Source: Amycolatopsis sp. CA-126428 (GTDB lineage: Bacteria > Actinomycetota > Actinomycetes > Mycobacteriales > Pseudonocardiaceae). From it: DNA of 64,000 nucleotides. Where the stretch lies: the NCBI RefSeq assembly GCF_002904335.1, contig NZ_PPHF01000087.1, positions 1 through 64,000 on the forward strand, given 5' to 3'. Below the pieces are notes generated by a model, which was not told the origin of the DNA, made no database searches, and was given only the letters and a program-made list of their open reading frames with translations. Positions 42,710 through 50,873 of this stretch are shown piece by piece (the first letter of the stretch is position 1; each line of letters starts with the position of its first letter). The position numbers and the translations under genes were made by a program.

Positions 42710-43836
42710 GTGGCCGGTCCCGCGCTGCCCGACGCCGCGGTCGGGCTGGGGTCACGCATCGGCCGCTATTTCAGCGTGGTCAGCGTGCTGCCCGCCCTGT
42801 TCCTCGTCGTGTGGACCGCGGCGCTGGTGACCAGCGAGGCCTGGCGGGGCCGGCCCGACGTGGGGTTGATGGTGCGGAGGCTCGGCGGCCTGAACCTCAG
42901 CGGCGCCGCGTGGCTGATCCTGGTCACGATTCTCGTGGCGCTGTTCCTGCACCCGCTGCAAGTGGGGATGACCCGGCTGCTGGAGGGCTACTGGGGAAGC
43001 TCGCGCCTGGCGGTTCTCCTGCTCCGGCTGCGCATCACCCGGTACCGGAAGCGCCGGGAGCGGCTGGAAGATCGCCGGGATCGCCTCGAGGACATCCGCG
43101 ACCGGGAGCTCGACCGGCTCATGGCGGCCGCCCACCGGGAAGCCGTGGCGGCCGGCGAAGACGACCCCGACCCCGCCCACTTGCCGAAGCGGCAGCTCAA
43201 GGACGCCCGCGAAGCGATGTTGGAAAGCCCGGCAGGGCAGCCCCTCAGCGGAATCCACGCCGCGCGGTCCACGATCCCGCGTGCCCTCGCACGCTATCCG
43301 CATGTGTCACGAACGATGCCGACCAGACTCGGCAACGCCCTGCGCTCCGGCGAAGACAAGGCCGGGCGGCAATACCGGCTCGACGTCGTCAAGACCGCAC
43401 CGCACATCGGGCTCGTCGCCCCGCACAGCCACCTCGACTACATCGACGACGCCAGGCAGCAGCTCGACACGTCGGCGCGGCTGTGCGTGGTCGCGTTCGT
43501 GGTGACCATCGAAACGGCGGCGTTCCTGGTGACCGGCGGCTGGTGGCTCCTGATCGCGTTGGGCCCGTATTTCCTGGCGTACATCGCTTATCGTGCATCC
43601 GTGGCGGCGGCGGAGCAGTACATGGGCATCGTGAGCACCGTGCTGGACCTGAACCGGTTCAAGATGTACGAAAGCCTGCACCTGCCGCTGCCGCCGACCG
43701 CGGAGGAAGAACGCCGGAGCAACGAGAAACTGATGCGATTCCTCGGCGGCGAATCCGAACATCTGCGGTACAAGCACCCTGCCGCCGGCACCCCCAGTGC
43801 CGGCGACACCCCGCCTACTCCCCCAAAACTCCCTGA
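42710..43836 (+). CDS. membrane protein with coiled coil; stop codon apparently lost by a one-base deletion
   Basis: As sequenced the frame runs on to 45115 (801 codons), antisense through the transketolase genes. Adding one C to the five-C run at 43820-43824 gives a TGA at 43834-43836 and a 375-residue protein ending PPTPPKTP. Two N-terminal helices (about 20-41 and 65-86), a charged coiled coil (RKRRERLEDRRDRLEDIRDR) near 112-131 and a helical hairpin (about 262-310) with GGWWLLIALGPYFLAYIAYR in its middle. No family recognised. Start GTG right after the zinc-ribbon gene. Confidence 0.7.
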
Positions 43837-44704
43837 TCGCCAACCCCAGCGACCCGGCATCCAGCCCATGAGCCAGATCGTGGTCCCCGATCTCCCCGTA
43901 CGTCCGCACCTCCACATCCCGCCGAACCCCGAGCGCCTTCAACCGGTGCGGCACGTCCGAAAGCGCCTCCGCCACCCACGAAGAAGACGTCCCCGCCAGG
44001 TACGGCTCCACCAGCACGACAGAAGCCGAAGCCGAAAGCACCGCCGACCGCAAACCAGCCGCGTCAAAGGGCCGGATCGTCGAGGCGTACAGCACCGTCA
44101 CATCCAGGCCCGCCGTCGCGCGCAGGACGCGGTCCAGCACGGGACCCACCGCCACCACCACGCCGTCAGCGCCGGCACGCAAGCGGGTGAACCCCACCCC
44201 CAGGTGCGGGGAAGCGTTTTCCTGCGCCGAAAGCCGCAGGTACACGCGGCCGTCGCCGGGGATCGACTCCAGGAGCAGCCGGCGGGCCTCCTCCGGGTGG
44301 CCCGGCACGTGGACCGTCCAGGCCGGCAGGGAATCGATGAGTGCGACGTCGGCCGGGGACTGGTGGGTGCGGCCCGCCGTCGACATGTCGTACGACGCAC
44401 CCCACGACACCAGGACGCCGCCCACCTCCTGGTGCGAGAAGTCCAGCTTGATCTGCTCGAAAGCGCGCTCCACCAGGAACGACGGGAACGTGTGCACGAT
44501 CGGCCGCAGGCCCGCGAGCGCCAGCCCGGCGCCCGTGCTGACCAGCAGCTGTTCGCGGATCCCGACGTTGATCACCCGGTCCGGGTGCCGCCGCGCGACG
44601 CCGGCGAGCTGCGCGGCCGAGATGTCGGCCAGCACGACCGCGACGTCCGGGTCGGCGTCGATGATCCGTTCGGTGGTGGCGAGGAAGGTTTCCCGCATCG
44701 GCAT
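43815..44704 (-). CDS. transketolase-like subunit 2 (C-terminal half); stop codon lost by the same deletion
   Basis: Corresponds to the pyrimidine-binding and C-terminal domains of transketolase. RETFLATTERI, DISAAQLAGVARRHPDRVINVGIREQ (catalytic Glu in GIREQ), HTFPSFLVERAFEQIK and QEVGGVLVSWGASYDMSTAG are typical. As sequenced the frame continues to 43307 (466 codons from 44704); adding one C at 43820-43824 gives a TAG at 43815-43817 and a 296-residue protein ending REFWGE, the usual length. Begins five bases after subunit 1. Substrate unknown. Confidence 0.85.
43820..43824. other. five-C run with probable one-base deletion
   Basis: Run of five C next to four A. Six C would restore stop codons to both convergent genes at once, 43834-43836 (TGA, plus) and 43815-43817 (TAG, minus), with a 22-base tail overlap like others in this window. 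The present sequence leaves both frames open for hundreds of codons. Either a homopolymer sequencing error or a real mutation. Confidence 0.8.
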
Positions 44705-44709
44705 CGGGT

Positions 44710-45402
44710 TCAGCCCTTCGGCTCGACGACGGCGACCACGGCCAGCGGCCGGCCGGGGTGGGTGGTGGTGAAGGCCTCGTACAGCGCGTCGTGGTCGCGG
44801 CCGGAGACTGTGCGCGTCTCCCAGCCTTCGACGGCGAAGCGGCGCGCGATGCCACCGGGCCAGCCGCGCGTCGACGACCGGTTGTCGATCACCACCGTGG
44901 TCAGGTTTTCGAGGCGATCCCGCGCCGCGACGACGATCGCCTCGTGGTTCGAACCCTCGTCCAGCTCGGCGTCGCCGACGAGCGTCACGACCTTCGCGCT
45001 CGTCAGGCCGCGGGCGCGCAGGCCCAGCGCGGTGCCGAACGCGATCGGCAGGCCGTGGCCGAGGGAGCCGCTGGAGATTTCGACGCCGGGGATGCGGCGC
45101 CGGTCGGGGTGGTAGCCGAGCCGCGACGCCGGGCCGGACCACGTCGCCAGCTCGGCCTCGGCGATGAAGCCTTTCGCGGTGAGCACGGCGTAGTACGCCA
45201 TCGGCCCGTGCCCCTTGGACAACAGGAACCGGTCGCGGCCGGGCTCACGGAAGTTCTCGGGCGTGACGTCGAGCACGCGGTCGTAGAGCACCCACAGTAC
45301 GTCCAAAGTGGACTCCGCGGCGGCGCTGTGCTTTTCGTCGCCGGTCATCAGCGATATCAGCCGGGGCAGGTCGGCGTAGCCCGGCGCGGTCACAGTGGTC
45401 AT
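44710..45402 (-). CDS. transketolase-like subunit 1 (N-terminal half, ThDP-binding)
   Basis: Codes for 230 residues. RDRFLLSKGHGPMAYYAVL (near 55-73), EISSGSLGHGLPIAFGTALG and the ThDP motif VGDAELDEGSNHEAIVVAAR ... NRSST are intact. With the next gene it forms a split transketolase, as seen in archaea and in some bacterial secondary pathways; ketose transfer between sugar phosphates or a special substrate is possible. ATG at 45402, divergent from soxR, with which it may share control. Confidence 0.88.
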   Translation of the reverse strand: MTTVTAPGYADLPRLISLMTGDEKHSAAAESTLDVLWVLYDRVLDVTPENFREPGRDRFLLSKGHGPMAYYAVLTAKGFIAEAELATWSGPASRLGYHPDRRRIPGVEISSGSLGHGLPIAFGTALGLRARGLTSAKVVTLVGDAELDEGSNHEAIVVAARDRLENLTTVVIDNRSSTRGWPGGIARRFAVEGWETRTVSGRDHDALYEAFTTTHPGRPLAVVAVVEPKG

Positions 45403-45417
45403 CACCCGACGATGCAA

Positions 45418-45441
45418 CCTCGACTAAACTCGAAGTCAAGG
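45418..45441. promoter_or_regulatory. SoxR-box-like dyad between subunit 1 of transketolase and soxR
   Basis: CCTCGACT and AGTCAAGG are inverted 8-mers with one mismatch, 8 bases apart, lying in the spacer between TCGACT (45420-45425) and TAGCCT (45443-45448) on the plus strand. SoxR binds dyads in long spacers. The TAGCCT ends 6 bases before the soxR GTG, suggesting a leaderless transcript. Confidence 0.55.
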
Positions 45442-45454
45442 ATAGCCTGAGCTG

Positions 45455-45916
45455 GTGACCAGGCTCGCTGAACATCTCAGCATCGGACAGGTGGCGGAAC
45501 GCAGCGGGGTTCCGCACACGGCACTGCGGTTCTACGAGGAGAAGGGGCTGATCAGCTCGGAGCGGTCGGCGGGCAACCAGCGCCGGTACCCGCGTTCGGT
45601 GCTGCGCCGGATCGCGTTCATCCGCGCCGCGCAACGGGTCGGGCTCTCGCTCGAGGACATCAGTTCGGCGCTGGCCACGCTGCCGGCGGAGCACGCCCCG
45701 ACGAAGGCGGACTGGGGCCGCCTGTCCCGCGACTGGCAGCACGAGCTCGACGCGCGCATCGACGCCCTGCAGCGGCTGCGCGACCGGCTCACCGGCTGCG
45801 TCGGCTGCGGCTGCCTTTCCCTGCGCAGCTGTGCGTTGTACAACAACGACGACGAGCTGGCCCGCTTCGGTCCGGGCGCGAGCAAGCTGCGGCCCGCGGT
45901 CGAGGGCGGCATCTAA
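45455..45916 (+). CDS. soxR: redox-sensitive MerR-family activator SoxR
   Basis: Codes for 153 residues. MerR HTH (LSIGQVAERSGVPHTALRFYEEKGL), coiled coil (about 80-115) and the SoxR iron-sulfur motif CVGCGCLSLRSC, spaced C-X2-C-X-C-X5-C exactly as in SoxR. In actinobacteria it senses redox-active small molecules and acts on a few genes. GTG start with a leaderless promoter. It is divergent from the split transketolase genes. Confidence 0.95.
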   Translation: MTRLAEHLSIGQVAERSGVPHTALRFYEEKGLISSERSAGNQRRYPRSVLRRIAFIRAAQRVGLSLEDISSALATLPAEHAPTKADWGRLSRDWQHELDARIDALQRLRDRLTGCVGCGCLSLRSCALYNNDDELARFGPGASKLRPAVEGGI

Positions 45917-45950
45917 ACCGCTTGCGCCCGGGGAGCATGCTGGAAAGGCC

Positions 45951-46484
45951 ATGAACGAAAGAGAACTGATCCGCATCTCGAAGCGGCTGTCGCGGCACCT
46001 CCGCCACGACCCCGCCGCCCTCGGCCTCACGCTCACCCCCGACGGCTGGGTCCCGGTCGACGCGCTCGTGCGCGCCCTCGGGATCACCCGCGCGGAGCTC
46101 GACGAAGTGGTCGAGAAGAACAACAAGCGCCGCTTCGCCTTCGACGAAACCGAAACGCGCATCCGCGCGAGCCAGGGCCACAGCGTCACGGTCGACCTCG
46201 GCCTCCCGGACGCCACCCCGCCGGACGTGCTCTACCACGGCACGGTGGCGAAGTACCTCGACGCGATCTTCCGCGAAGGCCTGCGCCCGATGAACCGCCA
46301 CGCGGTCCACCTGTCGGCCACCGCGGAAACGGCCGGAATCGTCGGCGCCCGCCGCGGCAAGCCGGTGATCCTCCGGGTCGACGCCGCCGCGCTGGCCGCG
46401 GAAGGGCACGCGTTCCAGGTGAGCGCGAACGGAGTCTGGCTGACCCCCTCGGTCCCCCCGCACCACCTCGCCCGCCTCACCTGA
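45951..46484 (+). CDS. kptA: RNA 2'-phosphotransferase (Tpt1/KptA)
   Basis: Codes for 177 residues. Transfers an internal RNA 2'-phosphate to NAD+. The N-terminal winged-helix part has ISKRLSRHLRHDPAALGL (catalytic Arg and His), then GWVPVDALV and KNNKRRFAFDE; the ADP-ribosyltransferase part has VLYHGTVAKYLDAI, GLRPMNRHAVHLS and the final RVDAAALAAEGHAFQVSANG. ATG preceded by GGAAAGG. The role in bacteria without tRNA splicing is unclear. A repeat array follows its stop. Confidence 0.92.
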   Translation: MNERELIRISKRLSRHLRHDPAALGLTLTPDGWVPVDALVRALGITRAELDEVVEKNNKRRFAFDETETRIRASQGHSVTVDLGLPDATPPDVLYHGTVAKYLDAIFREGLRPMNRHAVHLSATAETAGIVGARRGKPVILRVDAAALAAEGHAFQVSANGVWLTPSVPPHHLARLT

Positions 46485-46489
46485 GCCGT

Positions 46490-46727
46490 GTCGACCCGCC
46501 AATCACGCGTGTCGCCCCGCTGATCACGCCAGTTCCGCCGCCGTCCACGCAATCCGACCCTCCCGGTACGCGAACCGACCCTCCTGGTACGCGGACCGAC
46601 CGTCCAAGTACGCGAACTCGCGTGATTGCCGGGTCGACACACGTGATTCAAGGGTCGACTCGCGTGATTGGAGGGTCGACTCGCGTGATTGGAGGGTCGA
46701 CTCGCGTACCTGGAGGGTCGGGTGGGG
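46490..46727. repeat. two-orientation array of 21-bp repeats between convergent kptA and tetR
   Basis: Right block: four direct units at 46631, 46652, 46673 and 46694 (each begins GGGTCG; the second and third are identical, GGGTCGACTCGCGTG...), plus a partial unit at 46715. Left block: three units of the opposite orientation at 46554, 46575 and 46596 (CCGACCCTCCTGGTACG...), and two more degenerate ones at 46490 and 46511. The blocks can pair as a long imperfect hairpin around a 14-base centre (46617-46630). No spacers are present, so it is not CRISPR. It separates convergent genes. Confidence 0.8.
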
Positions 46728-46729
46728 GG

Positions 46730-47323
46730 TCAGAGCGCGGGGACTGGGGTGGTGGCTCGGCGGCGGGGGCGGCCGAGGAGGCGGCGGCCCACGTCGAGCA
46801 GCTCCACGCGCAGCTCTTCGCCGCCGAGGGCGGCCAGGTCGGGGGAGCCGCCCGCCATCGCGATGCCCGTCAACGTCACCAGGGCGTTCACCCGGGCCGT
46901 CGTGTCCGGATCCGGGCCCGAGAGGATGGCCAGCAACGCCTGGCCGAAGCCCTCCATGCCGCCGTGGGCCGACTTCTCGATCGCGCGGGCGATGCCCGGG
47001 TCGCTCGAAAACAGCGCCACCAGCGCCCGGTGGCGGATCACCAGGTCGACGAACCCCTCGAGCAGCAGGTCCACCTGCGCGCCCCGGCGCTTCTGCGCCG
47101 CGGCCCGGCGGACCAGCTCGTCCAGGTCGCGGACGCCCGGCTCGGCGACCGCCTCGGTGATCTCCGCCTTCGTCTTGAAGTGGTAGTACACAGCCGCCTT
47201 GGTGATGCCCAGCGCGTCGGCGATCATCTGCAGCGACGTGCCCTCGACCCCGTGTTCGGTGAACAGGCGCAGCGCGGTCTGCAGCAGTCGGGTCCGGGTG
47301 TCCTCGGCCGGGCCGGCGGTCAT
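46730..47323 (-). CDS. TetR-family regulator of the adjacent MMPL exporter
   Basis: Codes for 197 residues. HTH near 9-55 (TRTRLLQTALRLFTEHGVEG, then TSLQMIADALGITKAAVYYH), ligand domain after. ATG at 47323. It is divergent from an MMPL transporter gene with five copies of one dyad between them, so it most likely represses itself and the exporter until a ligand binds. The 3' end meets the 21-bp repeat array. Confidence 0.93.
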   Translation of the reverse strand: MTAGPAEDTRTRLLQTALRLFTEHGVEGTSLQMIADALGITKAAVYYHFKTKAEITEAVAEPGVRDLDELVRRAAAQKRRGAQVDLLLEGFVDLVIRHRALVALFSSDPGIARAIEKSAHGGMEGFGQALLAILSGPDPDTTARVNALVTLTGIAMAGGSPDLAALGGEELRVELLDVGRRLLGRPRRRATTPVPAL

Positions 47324-47363
47324 TCTTCCTCCTCATCGAGCCGTCGGAGCCTACGTCACGCCC

Positions 47364-47472
47364 TGTCGATCGGCAAACCGCCTTACTAGCCGAACGGCTA
47401 GGGACAAACCTTGCTGTTCGGCAAGTCACATCCTTGCCGATCGGCTTGGACCTTCCCTTGCCGATCGGCTAG
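47364..47472. promoter_or_regulatory. five TetR-type operators spaced about 24 bp in the tetR/MMPL promoter
   Basis: Sites: 47364 (TGTCGATCGGCAAA, half degenerate), 47386 (CTAGCCGAACGGCTAG), 47410 (CTTGCTGTTCGGCAAG), 47433 (CTTGCCGATCGGCTTG) and 47457 (CTTGCCGATCGGCTAG). Starts of the last four are 24, 23 and 24 bases apart, a little over two helical turns. All are variants of one 16-bp dyad. Confidence 0.85.
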
Positions 47473-47530
47473 CTTGGGAAGGGACCTGATGGAGTGAACC
47501 GAGCCCGTTCGGGCGAAACGGAGCTGACTC

Positions 47531-49717
47531 GTGGCGACCTTCCTGTACCGGCTCGGCCGGTTTTCGTTCCGGCGCAGAGCGCTGGTCGCGGCCGTCTGGG
47601 CGGCGGTCCTGGTGGCACTGGGCCTGGGCGCGCTGACGCTGTCGGGTCAGCTGTCGAACTCGGTGACGATCCCCGGCACCGAGTCGCAGCGGGCGATCGA
47701 CCAGCTCACCGAGAAGTTCCCGCAGGCCAACGCCGGTGGCGCCACCGCGCGCGTCGTCATCGAGGCCCCGGCCGGGACCACGGTGACCGACGCGAAGGGA
47801 AAGGCCGCCGTCGAAGCCCTGGTCGGGCAGCTGAAGACGGCGCCGAAGGTCGCCGCCGTGGTCGACCCGTTCCAGGTGAAGTCGATCTCACCCGATCAGC
47901 GCGTCGCGCTCGCTCAGGTCAGTTACGGAGCGAAGGCGTACGAACTGACCGACGAGGACCGTCAGGCGCTGCTGGACACCGCCAACGCCGGACGCGCCGC
48001 CGGGTTCACCGTCGAGTTCGGCGGTGACGCCGTGCAGGGCGTGCCCGCGACCGGGGCCACCGAAGGCCTGGGCGTCGCGGTCGCCGCCGTCGTGCTGGTC
48101 ATCACGTTCGGCTCGCTGCTCGCGGCCGGGATCCCGCTGCTCACCGCGCTGATCGGCGTCGGCACCGGCATGGCGGGCATCTTCCTCGCCTCCGGCTTCC
48201 TGGAGCTGAACTCGAACACCCCGATCCTGGCGCTGATGATCGGCCTGGCCGTCGGCATCGACTACGCGCTGTTCATCGTGTCGCGCTACCGCCACGAACT
48301 GGGCATCGGCCGCGACCCCGAAGAAGCGGCCGGCCGCGCCGCCGGCACCGCCGGGTCCGCCGTCGTGTTCGCCGGGCTCACCGTCATCATCGCGCTGGCC
48401 GGGCTCACCGTGATCGGCATCCCGTTCCTCGGCCAGATGGGCGTCGCCGCGGCCGTCACCGTCGCGGTCGCCGTGCTCATCGCCCTGACGCTGCTGCCCG
48501 CGATCCTCGGCTTCGCCGGCGCCCGGGTCGCCGGCAGCCGCATCCGGCTCCGCCGCAAGCCGGTCGAAACGACGCACGGGGAACGCTGGGCGCGGTTCGT
48601 CGGCCGCCACCGGATCCCGGTGCTGCTGGTCGCGCTGGCCGGGATGGCCGTCGTCGCGCTGCCCGCGCTGAGCATGCAGCTCGGCCTGCCCAACGACAGC
48701 ACGGCCGCACCGGAGTCGACGCAGCACAAGGCGTACGAGATCGCGAGCCGCAGCTTCGGCCCCGGCTCGAACGGGCCGCTGCTGGTCGTCGTCGACGTCT
48801 CTTCGAGCACGAACCGCCAGGCCGCGCTCGGCCGGGCCGCGGCCGACATCCAGAAGCTTCCGGACGTCGCCGCCGTCACGCCGCCGCGGGTCAACCAGGC
48901 CGGTGACACCGCGCTGCTCACGGTGATCCCGAAGAGCGGCCCGAGCAGCTCGCAGACCGAAGACCTGGTGGCCGCGATCCGCACCGAATCCGGCGCGCTG
49001 GAGACCGGGACGGGCGCGAAGCTGTCCGTCACCGGCCAGACCGCGGCGAACATCGACGTCTCCGAGAAGCTGTCGGACGCGATGCTGCCCTACCTGGCGC
49101 TGATCGTCGGGCTGGCGTTCGTGCTGCTGATGCTGGTGTTCCGCTCGGTGGTGGTGCCGCTGAAGGCGACGATCGGCTTCCTCGGCTCGGTCGCGGCGAC
49201 GTTCGGTGCGGTGGTCGCGGTGTTCCAGTGGGGCTGGCTCACCGACCTGCTCGGCGTCGCTTCGACCGGCCCGATCATGAGCATGCTGCCGATCCTGCTC
49301 ATCGGTGTCCTTTTCGGACTCGCGATGGACTACCAGGTGTTCCTGGTGACGCGGATGCGCGAGGAACACGTCCACGGCGCGGAGCCCCAAGAAGCGATGG
49401 TCACCGGCTTCCGGCACGGCGCGCGCGTGGTGGTCGCGGCGGCGCTGATCATGATCAGCGTGTTCGCCGGGTTCGTGCTCGCCGAGTCGTCGCTGATCCA
49501 GTCGATCGGCTTCGCCCTGGCGTTCGGCGTGCTGGTGGACGCGTTCGTGGTCCGCATGACGCTGGTCCCGGCGGTGATGTCCCTCCTCGGCCGCGGTGCG
49601 TGGTGGCTGCCGAAGTGGCTGGACCGGATCCTGCCGGATGTCGACGTCGAGGGCGAGAAGCTCACGAAGCACCTCGACGAGCCGGAGGAGCGGGAACTGG
49701 TCGGCGCGAGCCGCTGA
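47531..49717 (+). CDS. MMPL-family (RND) membrane transporter
   Basis: Codes for 728 residues with about 12 membrane helices in two halves, each with an outside loop (about 45-185 and 400-545). IGLAVGIDYALFIVSRYRHE and LFGLAMDYQVFLVTRMREEH carry the paired Asp-Tyr motifs of MMPL/RND proteins that conduct protons. Length and layout fit the actinobacterial exporters of drugs or lipids. GTG start; controlled by the divergent tetR gene through five operators. Confidence 0.93.
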   Translation: MATFLYRLGRFSFRRRALVAAVWAAVLVALGLGALTLSGQLSNSVTIPGTESQRAIDQLTEKFPQANAGGATARVVIEAPAGTTVTDAKGKAAVEALVGQLKTAPKVAAVVDPFQVKSISPDQRVALAQVSYGAKAYELTDEDRQALLDTANAGRAAGFTVEFGGDAVQGVPATGATEGLGVAVAAVVLVITFGSLLAAGIPLLTALIGVGTGMAGIFLASGFLELNSNTPILALMIGLAVGIDYALFIVSRYRHELGIGRDPEEAAGRAAGTAGSAVVFAGLTVIIALAGLTVIGIPFLGQMGVAAAVTVAVAVLIALTLLPAILGFAGARVAGSRIRLRRKPVETTHGERWARFVGRHRIPVLLVALAGMAVVALPALSMQLGLPNDSTAAPESTQHKAYEIASRSFGPGSNGPLLVVVDVSSSTNRQAALGRAAADIQKLPDVAAVTPPRVNQAGDTALLTVIPKSGPSSSQTEDLVAAIRTESGALETGTGAKLSVTGQTAANIDVSEKLSDAMLPYLALIVGLAFVLLMLVFRSVVVPLKATIGFLGSVAATFGAVVAVFQWGWLTDLLGVASTGPIMSMLPILLIGVLFGLAMDYQVFLVTRMREEHVHGAEPQEAMVTGFRHGARVVVAAALIMISVFAGFVLAESSLIQSIGFALAFGVLVDAFVVRMTLVPAVMSLLGRGAWWLPKWLDRILPDVDVEGEKLTKHLDEPEERELVGASR

Positions 49718-49720
49718 CCT

Positions 49721-49756
49721 TGGTTGTCCACAACCCCGCGGGGTTGTGGACAACCA
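49721..49756. repeat. 36-bp perfect palindrome of two inverted DnaA-box-like sequences
   Basis: Each arm reads TGGTTGTCCACAACCCCG and holds TTGTCCACA, the actinobacterial DnaA box (49724-49732 and inverted 49745-49753). It starts three bases after the MMPL stop. It can be a terminator hairpin, a DnaA-binding pair, or both. The following bases to 49832 hold a TTGTCG/TAGACT promoter-like pair and a GC hairpin but no gene I can support. Confidence 0.7.
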
Positions 49757-49832
49757 GGCTTCGGCCACGGGTTTTGTCGGGCACCACCGGTAGACTGGAC
49801 TTGGGACGCCCCCCGGGAGGGTGGGGGCATGC

Positions 49833-50873
49833 TCAGCCGCCCAGCTTGATCGCTCGGCGCAGGTCGTCGGCGTACGCCTCCGGCTGTTCCCAAGCCGCGA
49901 AGTGGCCCCCGGCACCATGTTCCACGTACTCGCGCACGTTCAAGAACACCTCCGCGTAACTCCGCGGCTCCGGTTTGCTGTCCCGCGGGAACACCGAAAG
50001 CACGGTCGGCGTCTCGACCCGGGCGGGCAGCGCCGCCGGTTCGGTGTACGTGGCGAACGACGTTCCGATCGTGCCGGTGACCCAGTAAGCCATGACCCAA
50101 GTGAGCAGCTCGTCCACCGTGAACGAACCCTCGTCAGACCACGACTCGAGCTTCTCGACGATCCACGCCGCCAGGCCGGCGGGTGAGTCGCCGAGGGCGA
50201 CGGCAAGGGTGTTCGGGCGCGTCGACTGCTCGGCGATGTAGCCGCCCTCGGCCCGGAACCACTGCCCCGCCCGGGCCAGGTAAGCCGCCGCGTCGGGTGG
50301 GAGCTTGGCCGGGTCCACCGTGAGGGCGCGCTGCGGGGCGACGTTCGTCAGGTGCAGGGCGGCCACCCGGTCCGGGTGCTCGCCCGCGAGGATCTCCGCC
50401 ACGGTGCCGCCCACATCGCCGCCGGACAGGGTGTACCTCGGGTAACCGAGCTCGGCGAGGGCGGCCGCGATGCTCCCCGCCATCCGACCGGCCGACATCC
50501 CGGGCGTGGTGAGCGGCGCCGCGAACGGGAAGCCCGGCAGCGCCGGCACCACCACGTGCGTGTCCGCGAGCAGCGGCAGGATGCGCTCGAACCGCAGCAC
50601 CGAGTCCGGCCAGCCGTGCAGCAGCACGACGACCGGCGCGCCCGGATCCGCGGACCGCTGGTGGACGACCCGCAGCTCAGCACCGGCCGCCCGCACCGTC
50701 ACCCAAGGCAAGTCGCCGATGCGGCGCTCGTGCACGGCCCAGTCGTACCCGTTCGCCCAGCGGTCGAGGAGCGCGTCGAGGCAGGTGCCGCCGATGCCGC
50801 GCGTGCGATCCTCACTCCACGGGGTCGTGACCCGCCGGGTCCGCCGGAGCCGGTCGCGCATCTCGTCGTCCAT
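49833..50873 (-). CDS. epoxide hydrolase, alpha/beta-hydrolase type with N-terminal EHN region
   Basis: Codes for 346 residues. The N-terminal EHN-like region (RTRRVTTPWSEDRTRGIGG) precedes the hydrolase fold: HGWPDSVLRFE (oxyanion), nucleophile Asp in SGGDVGGTVAE (near 145), and catalytic His in GGHFAAWEQPEAYADDL (near 325). Opens an epoxide to a diol. ATG at 50873 overlaps one of two operators shared with the divergent tetR gene, so expression is probably ligand-induced. Confidence 0.9.
   Translation of the reverse strand: MDDEMRDRLRRTRRVTTPWSEDRTRGIGGTCLDALLDRWANGYDWAVHERRIGDLPWVTVRAAGAELRVVHQRSADPGAPVVVLLHGWPDSVLRFERILPLLADTHVVVPALPGFPFAAPLTTPGMSAGRMAGSIAAALAELGYPRYTLSGGDVGGTVAEILAGEHPDRVAALHLTNVAPQRALTVDPAKLPPDAAAYLARAGQWFRAEGGYIAEQSTRPNTLAVALGDSPAGLAAWIVEKLESWSDEGSFTVDELLTWVMAYWVTGTIGTSFATYTEPAALPARVETPTVLSVFPRDSKPEPRSYAEVFLNVREYVEHGAGGHFAAWEQPEAYADDLRRAIKLGG

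Noticed and set aside
42710..45115. Single 801-residue protein on the plus strand
   Set aside because: The second half is antisense to well-recognised transketolase genes and reads as Arg/His-rich noise. A one-base deletion explains the missing stop better.
46490..46727. CRISPR array
   Set aside because: The 21-bp units follow one another without spacers, change orientation in the middle, and there are no cas genes.
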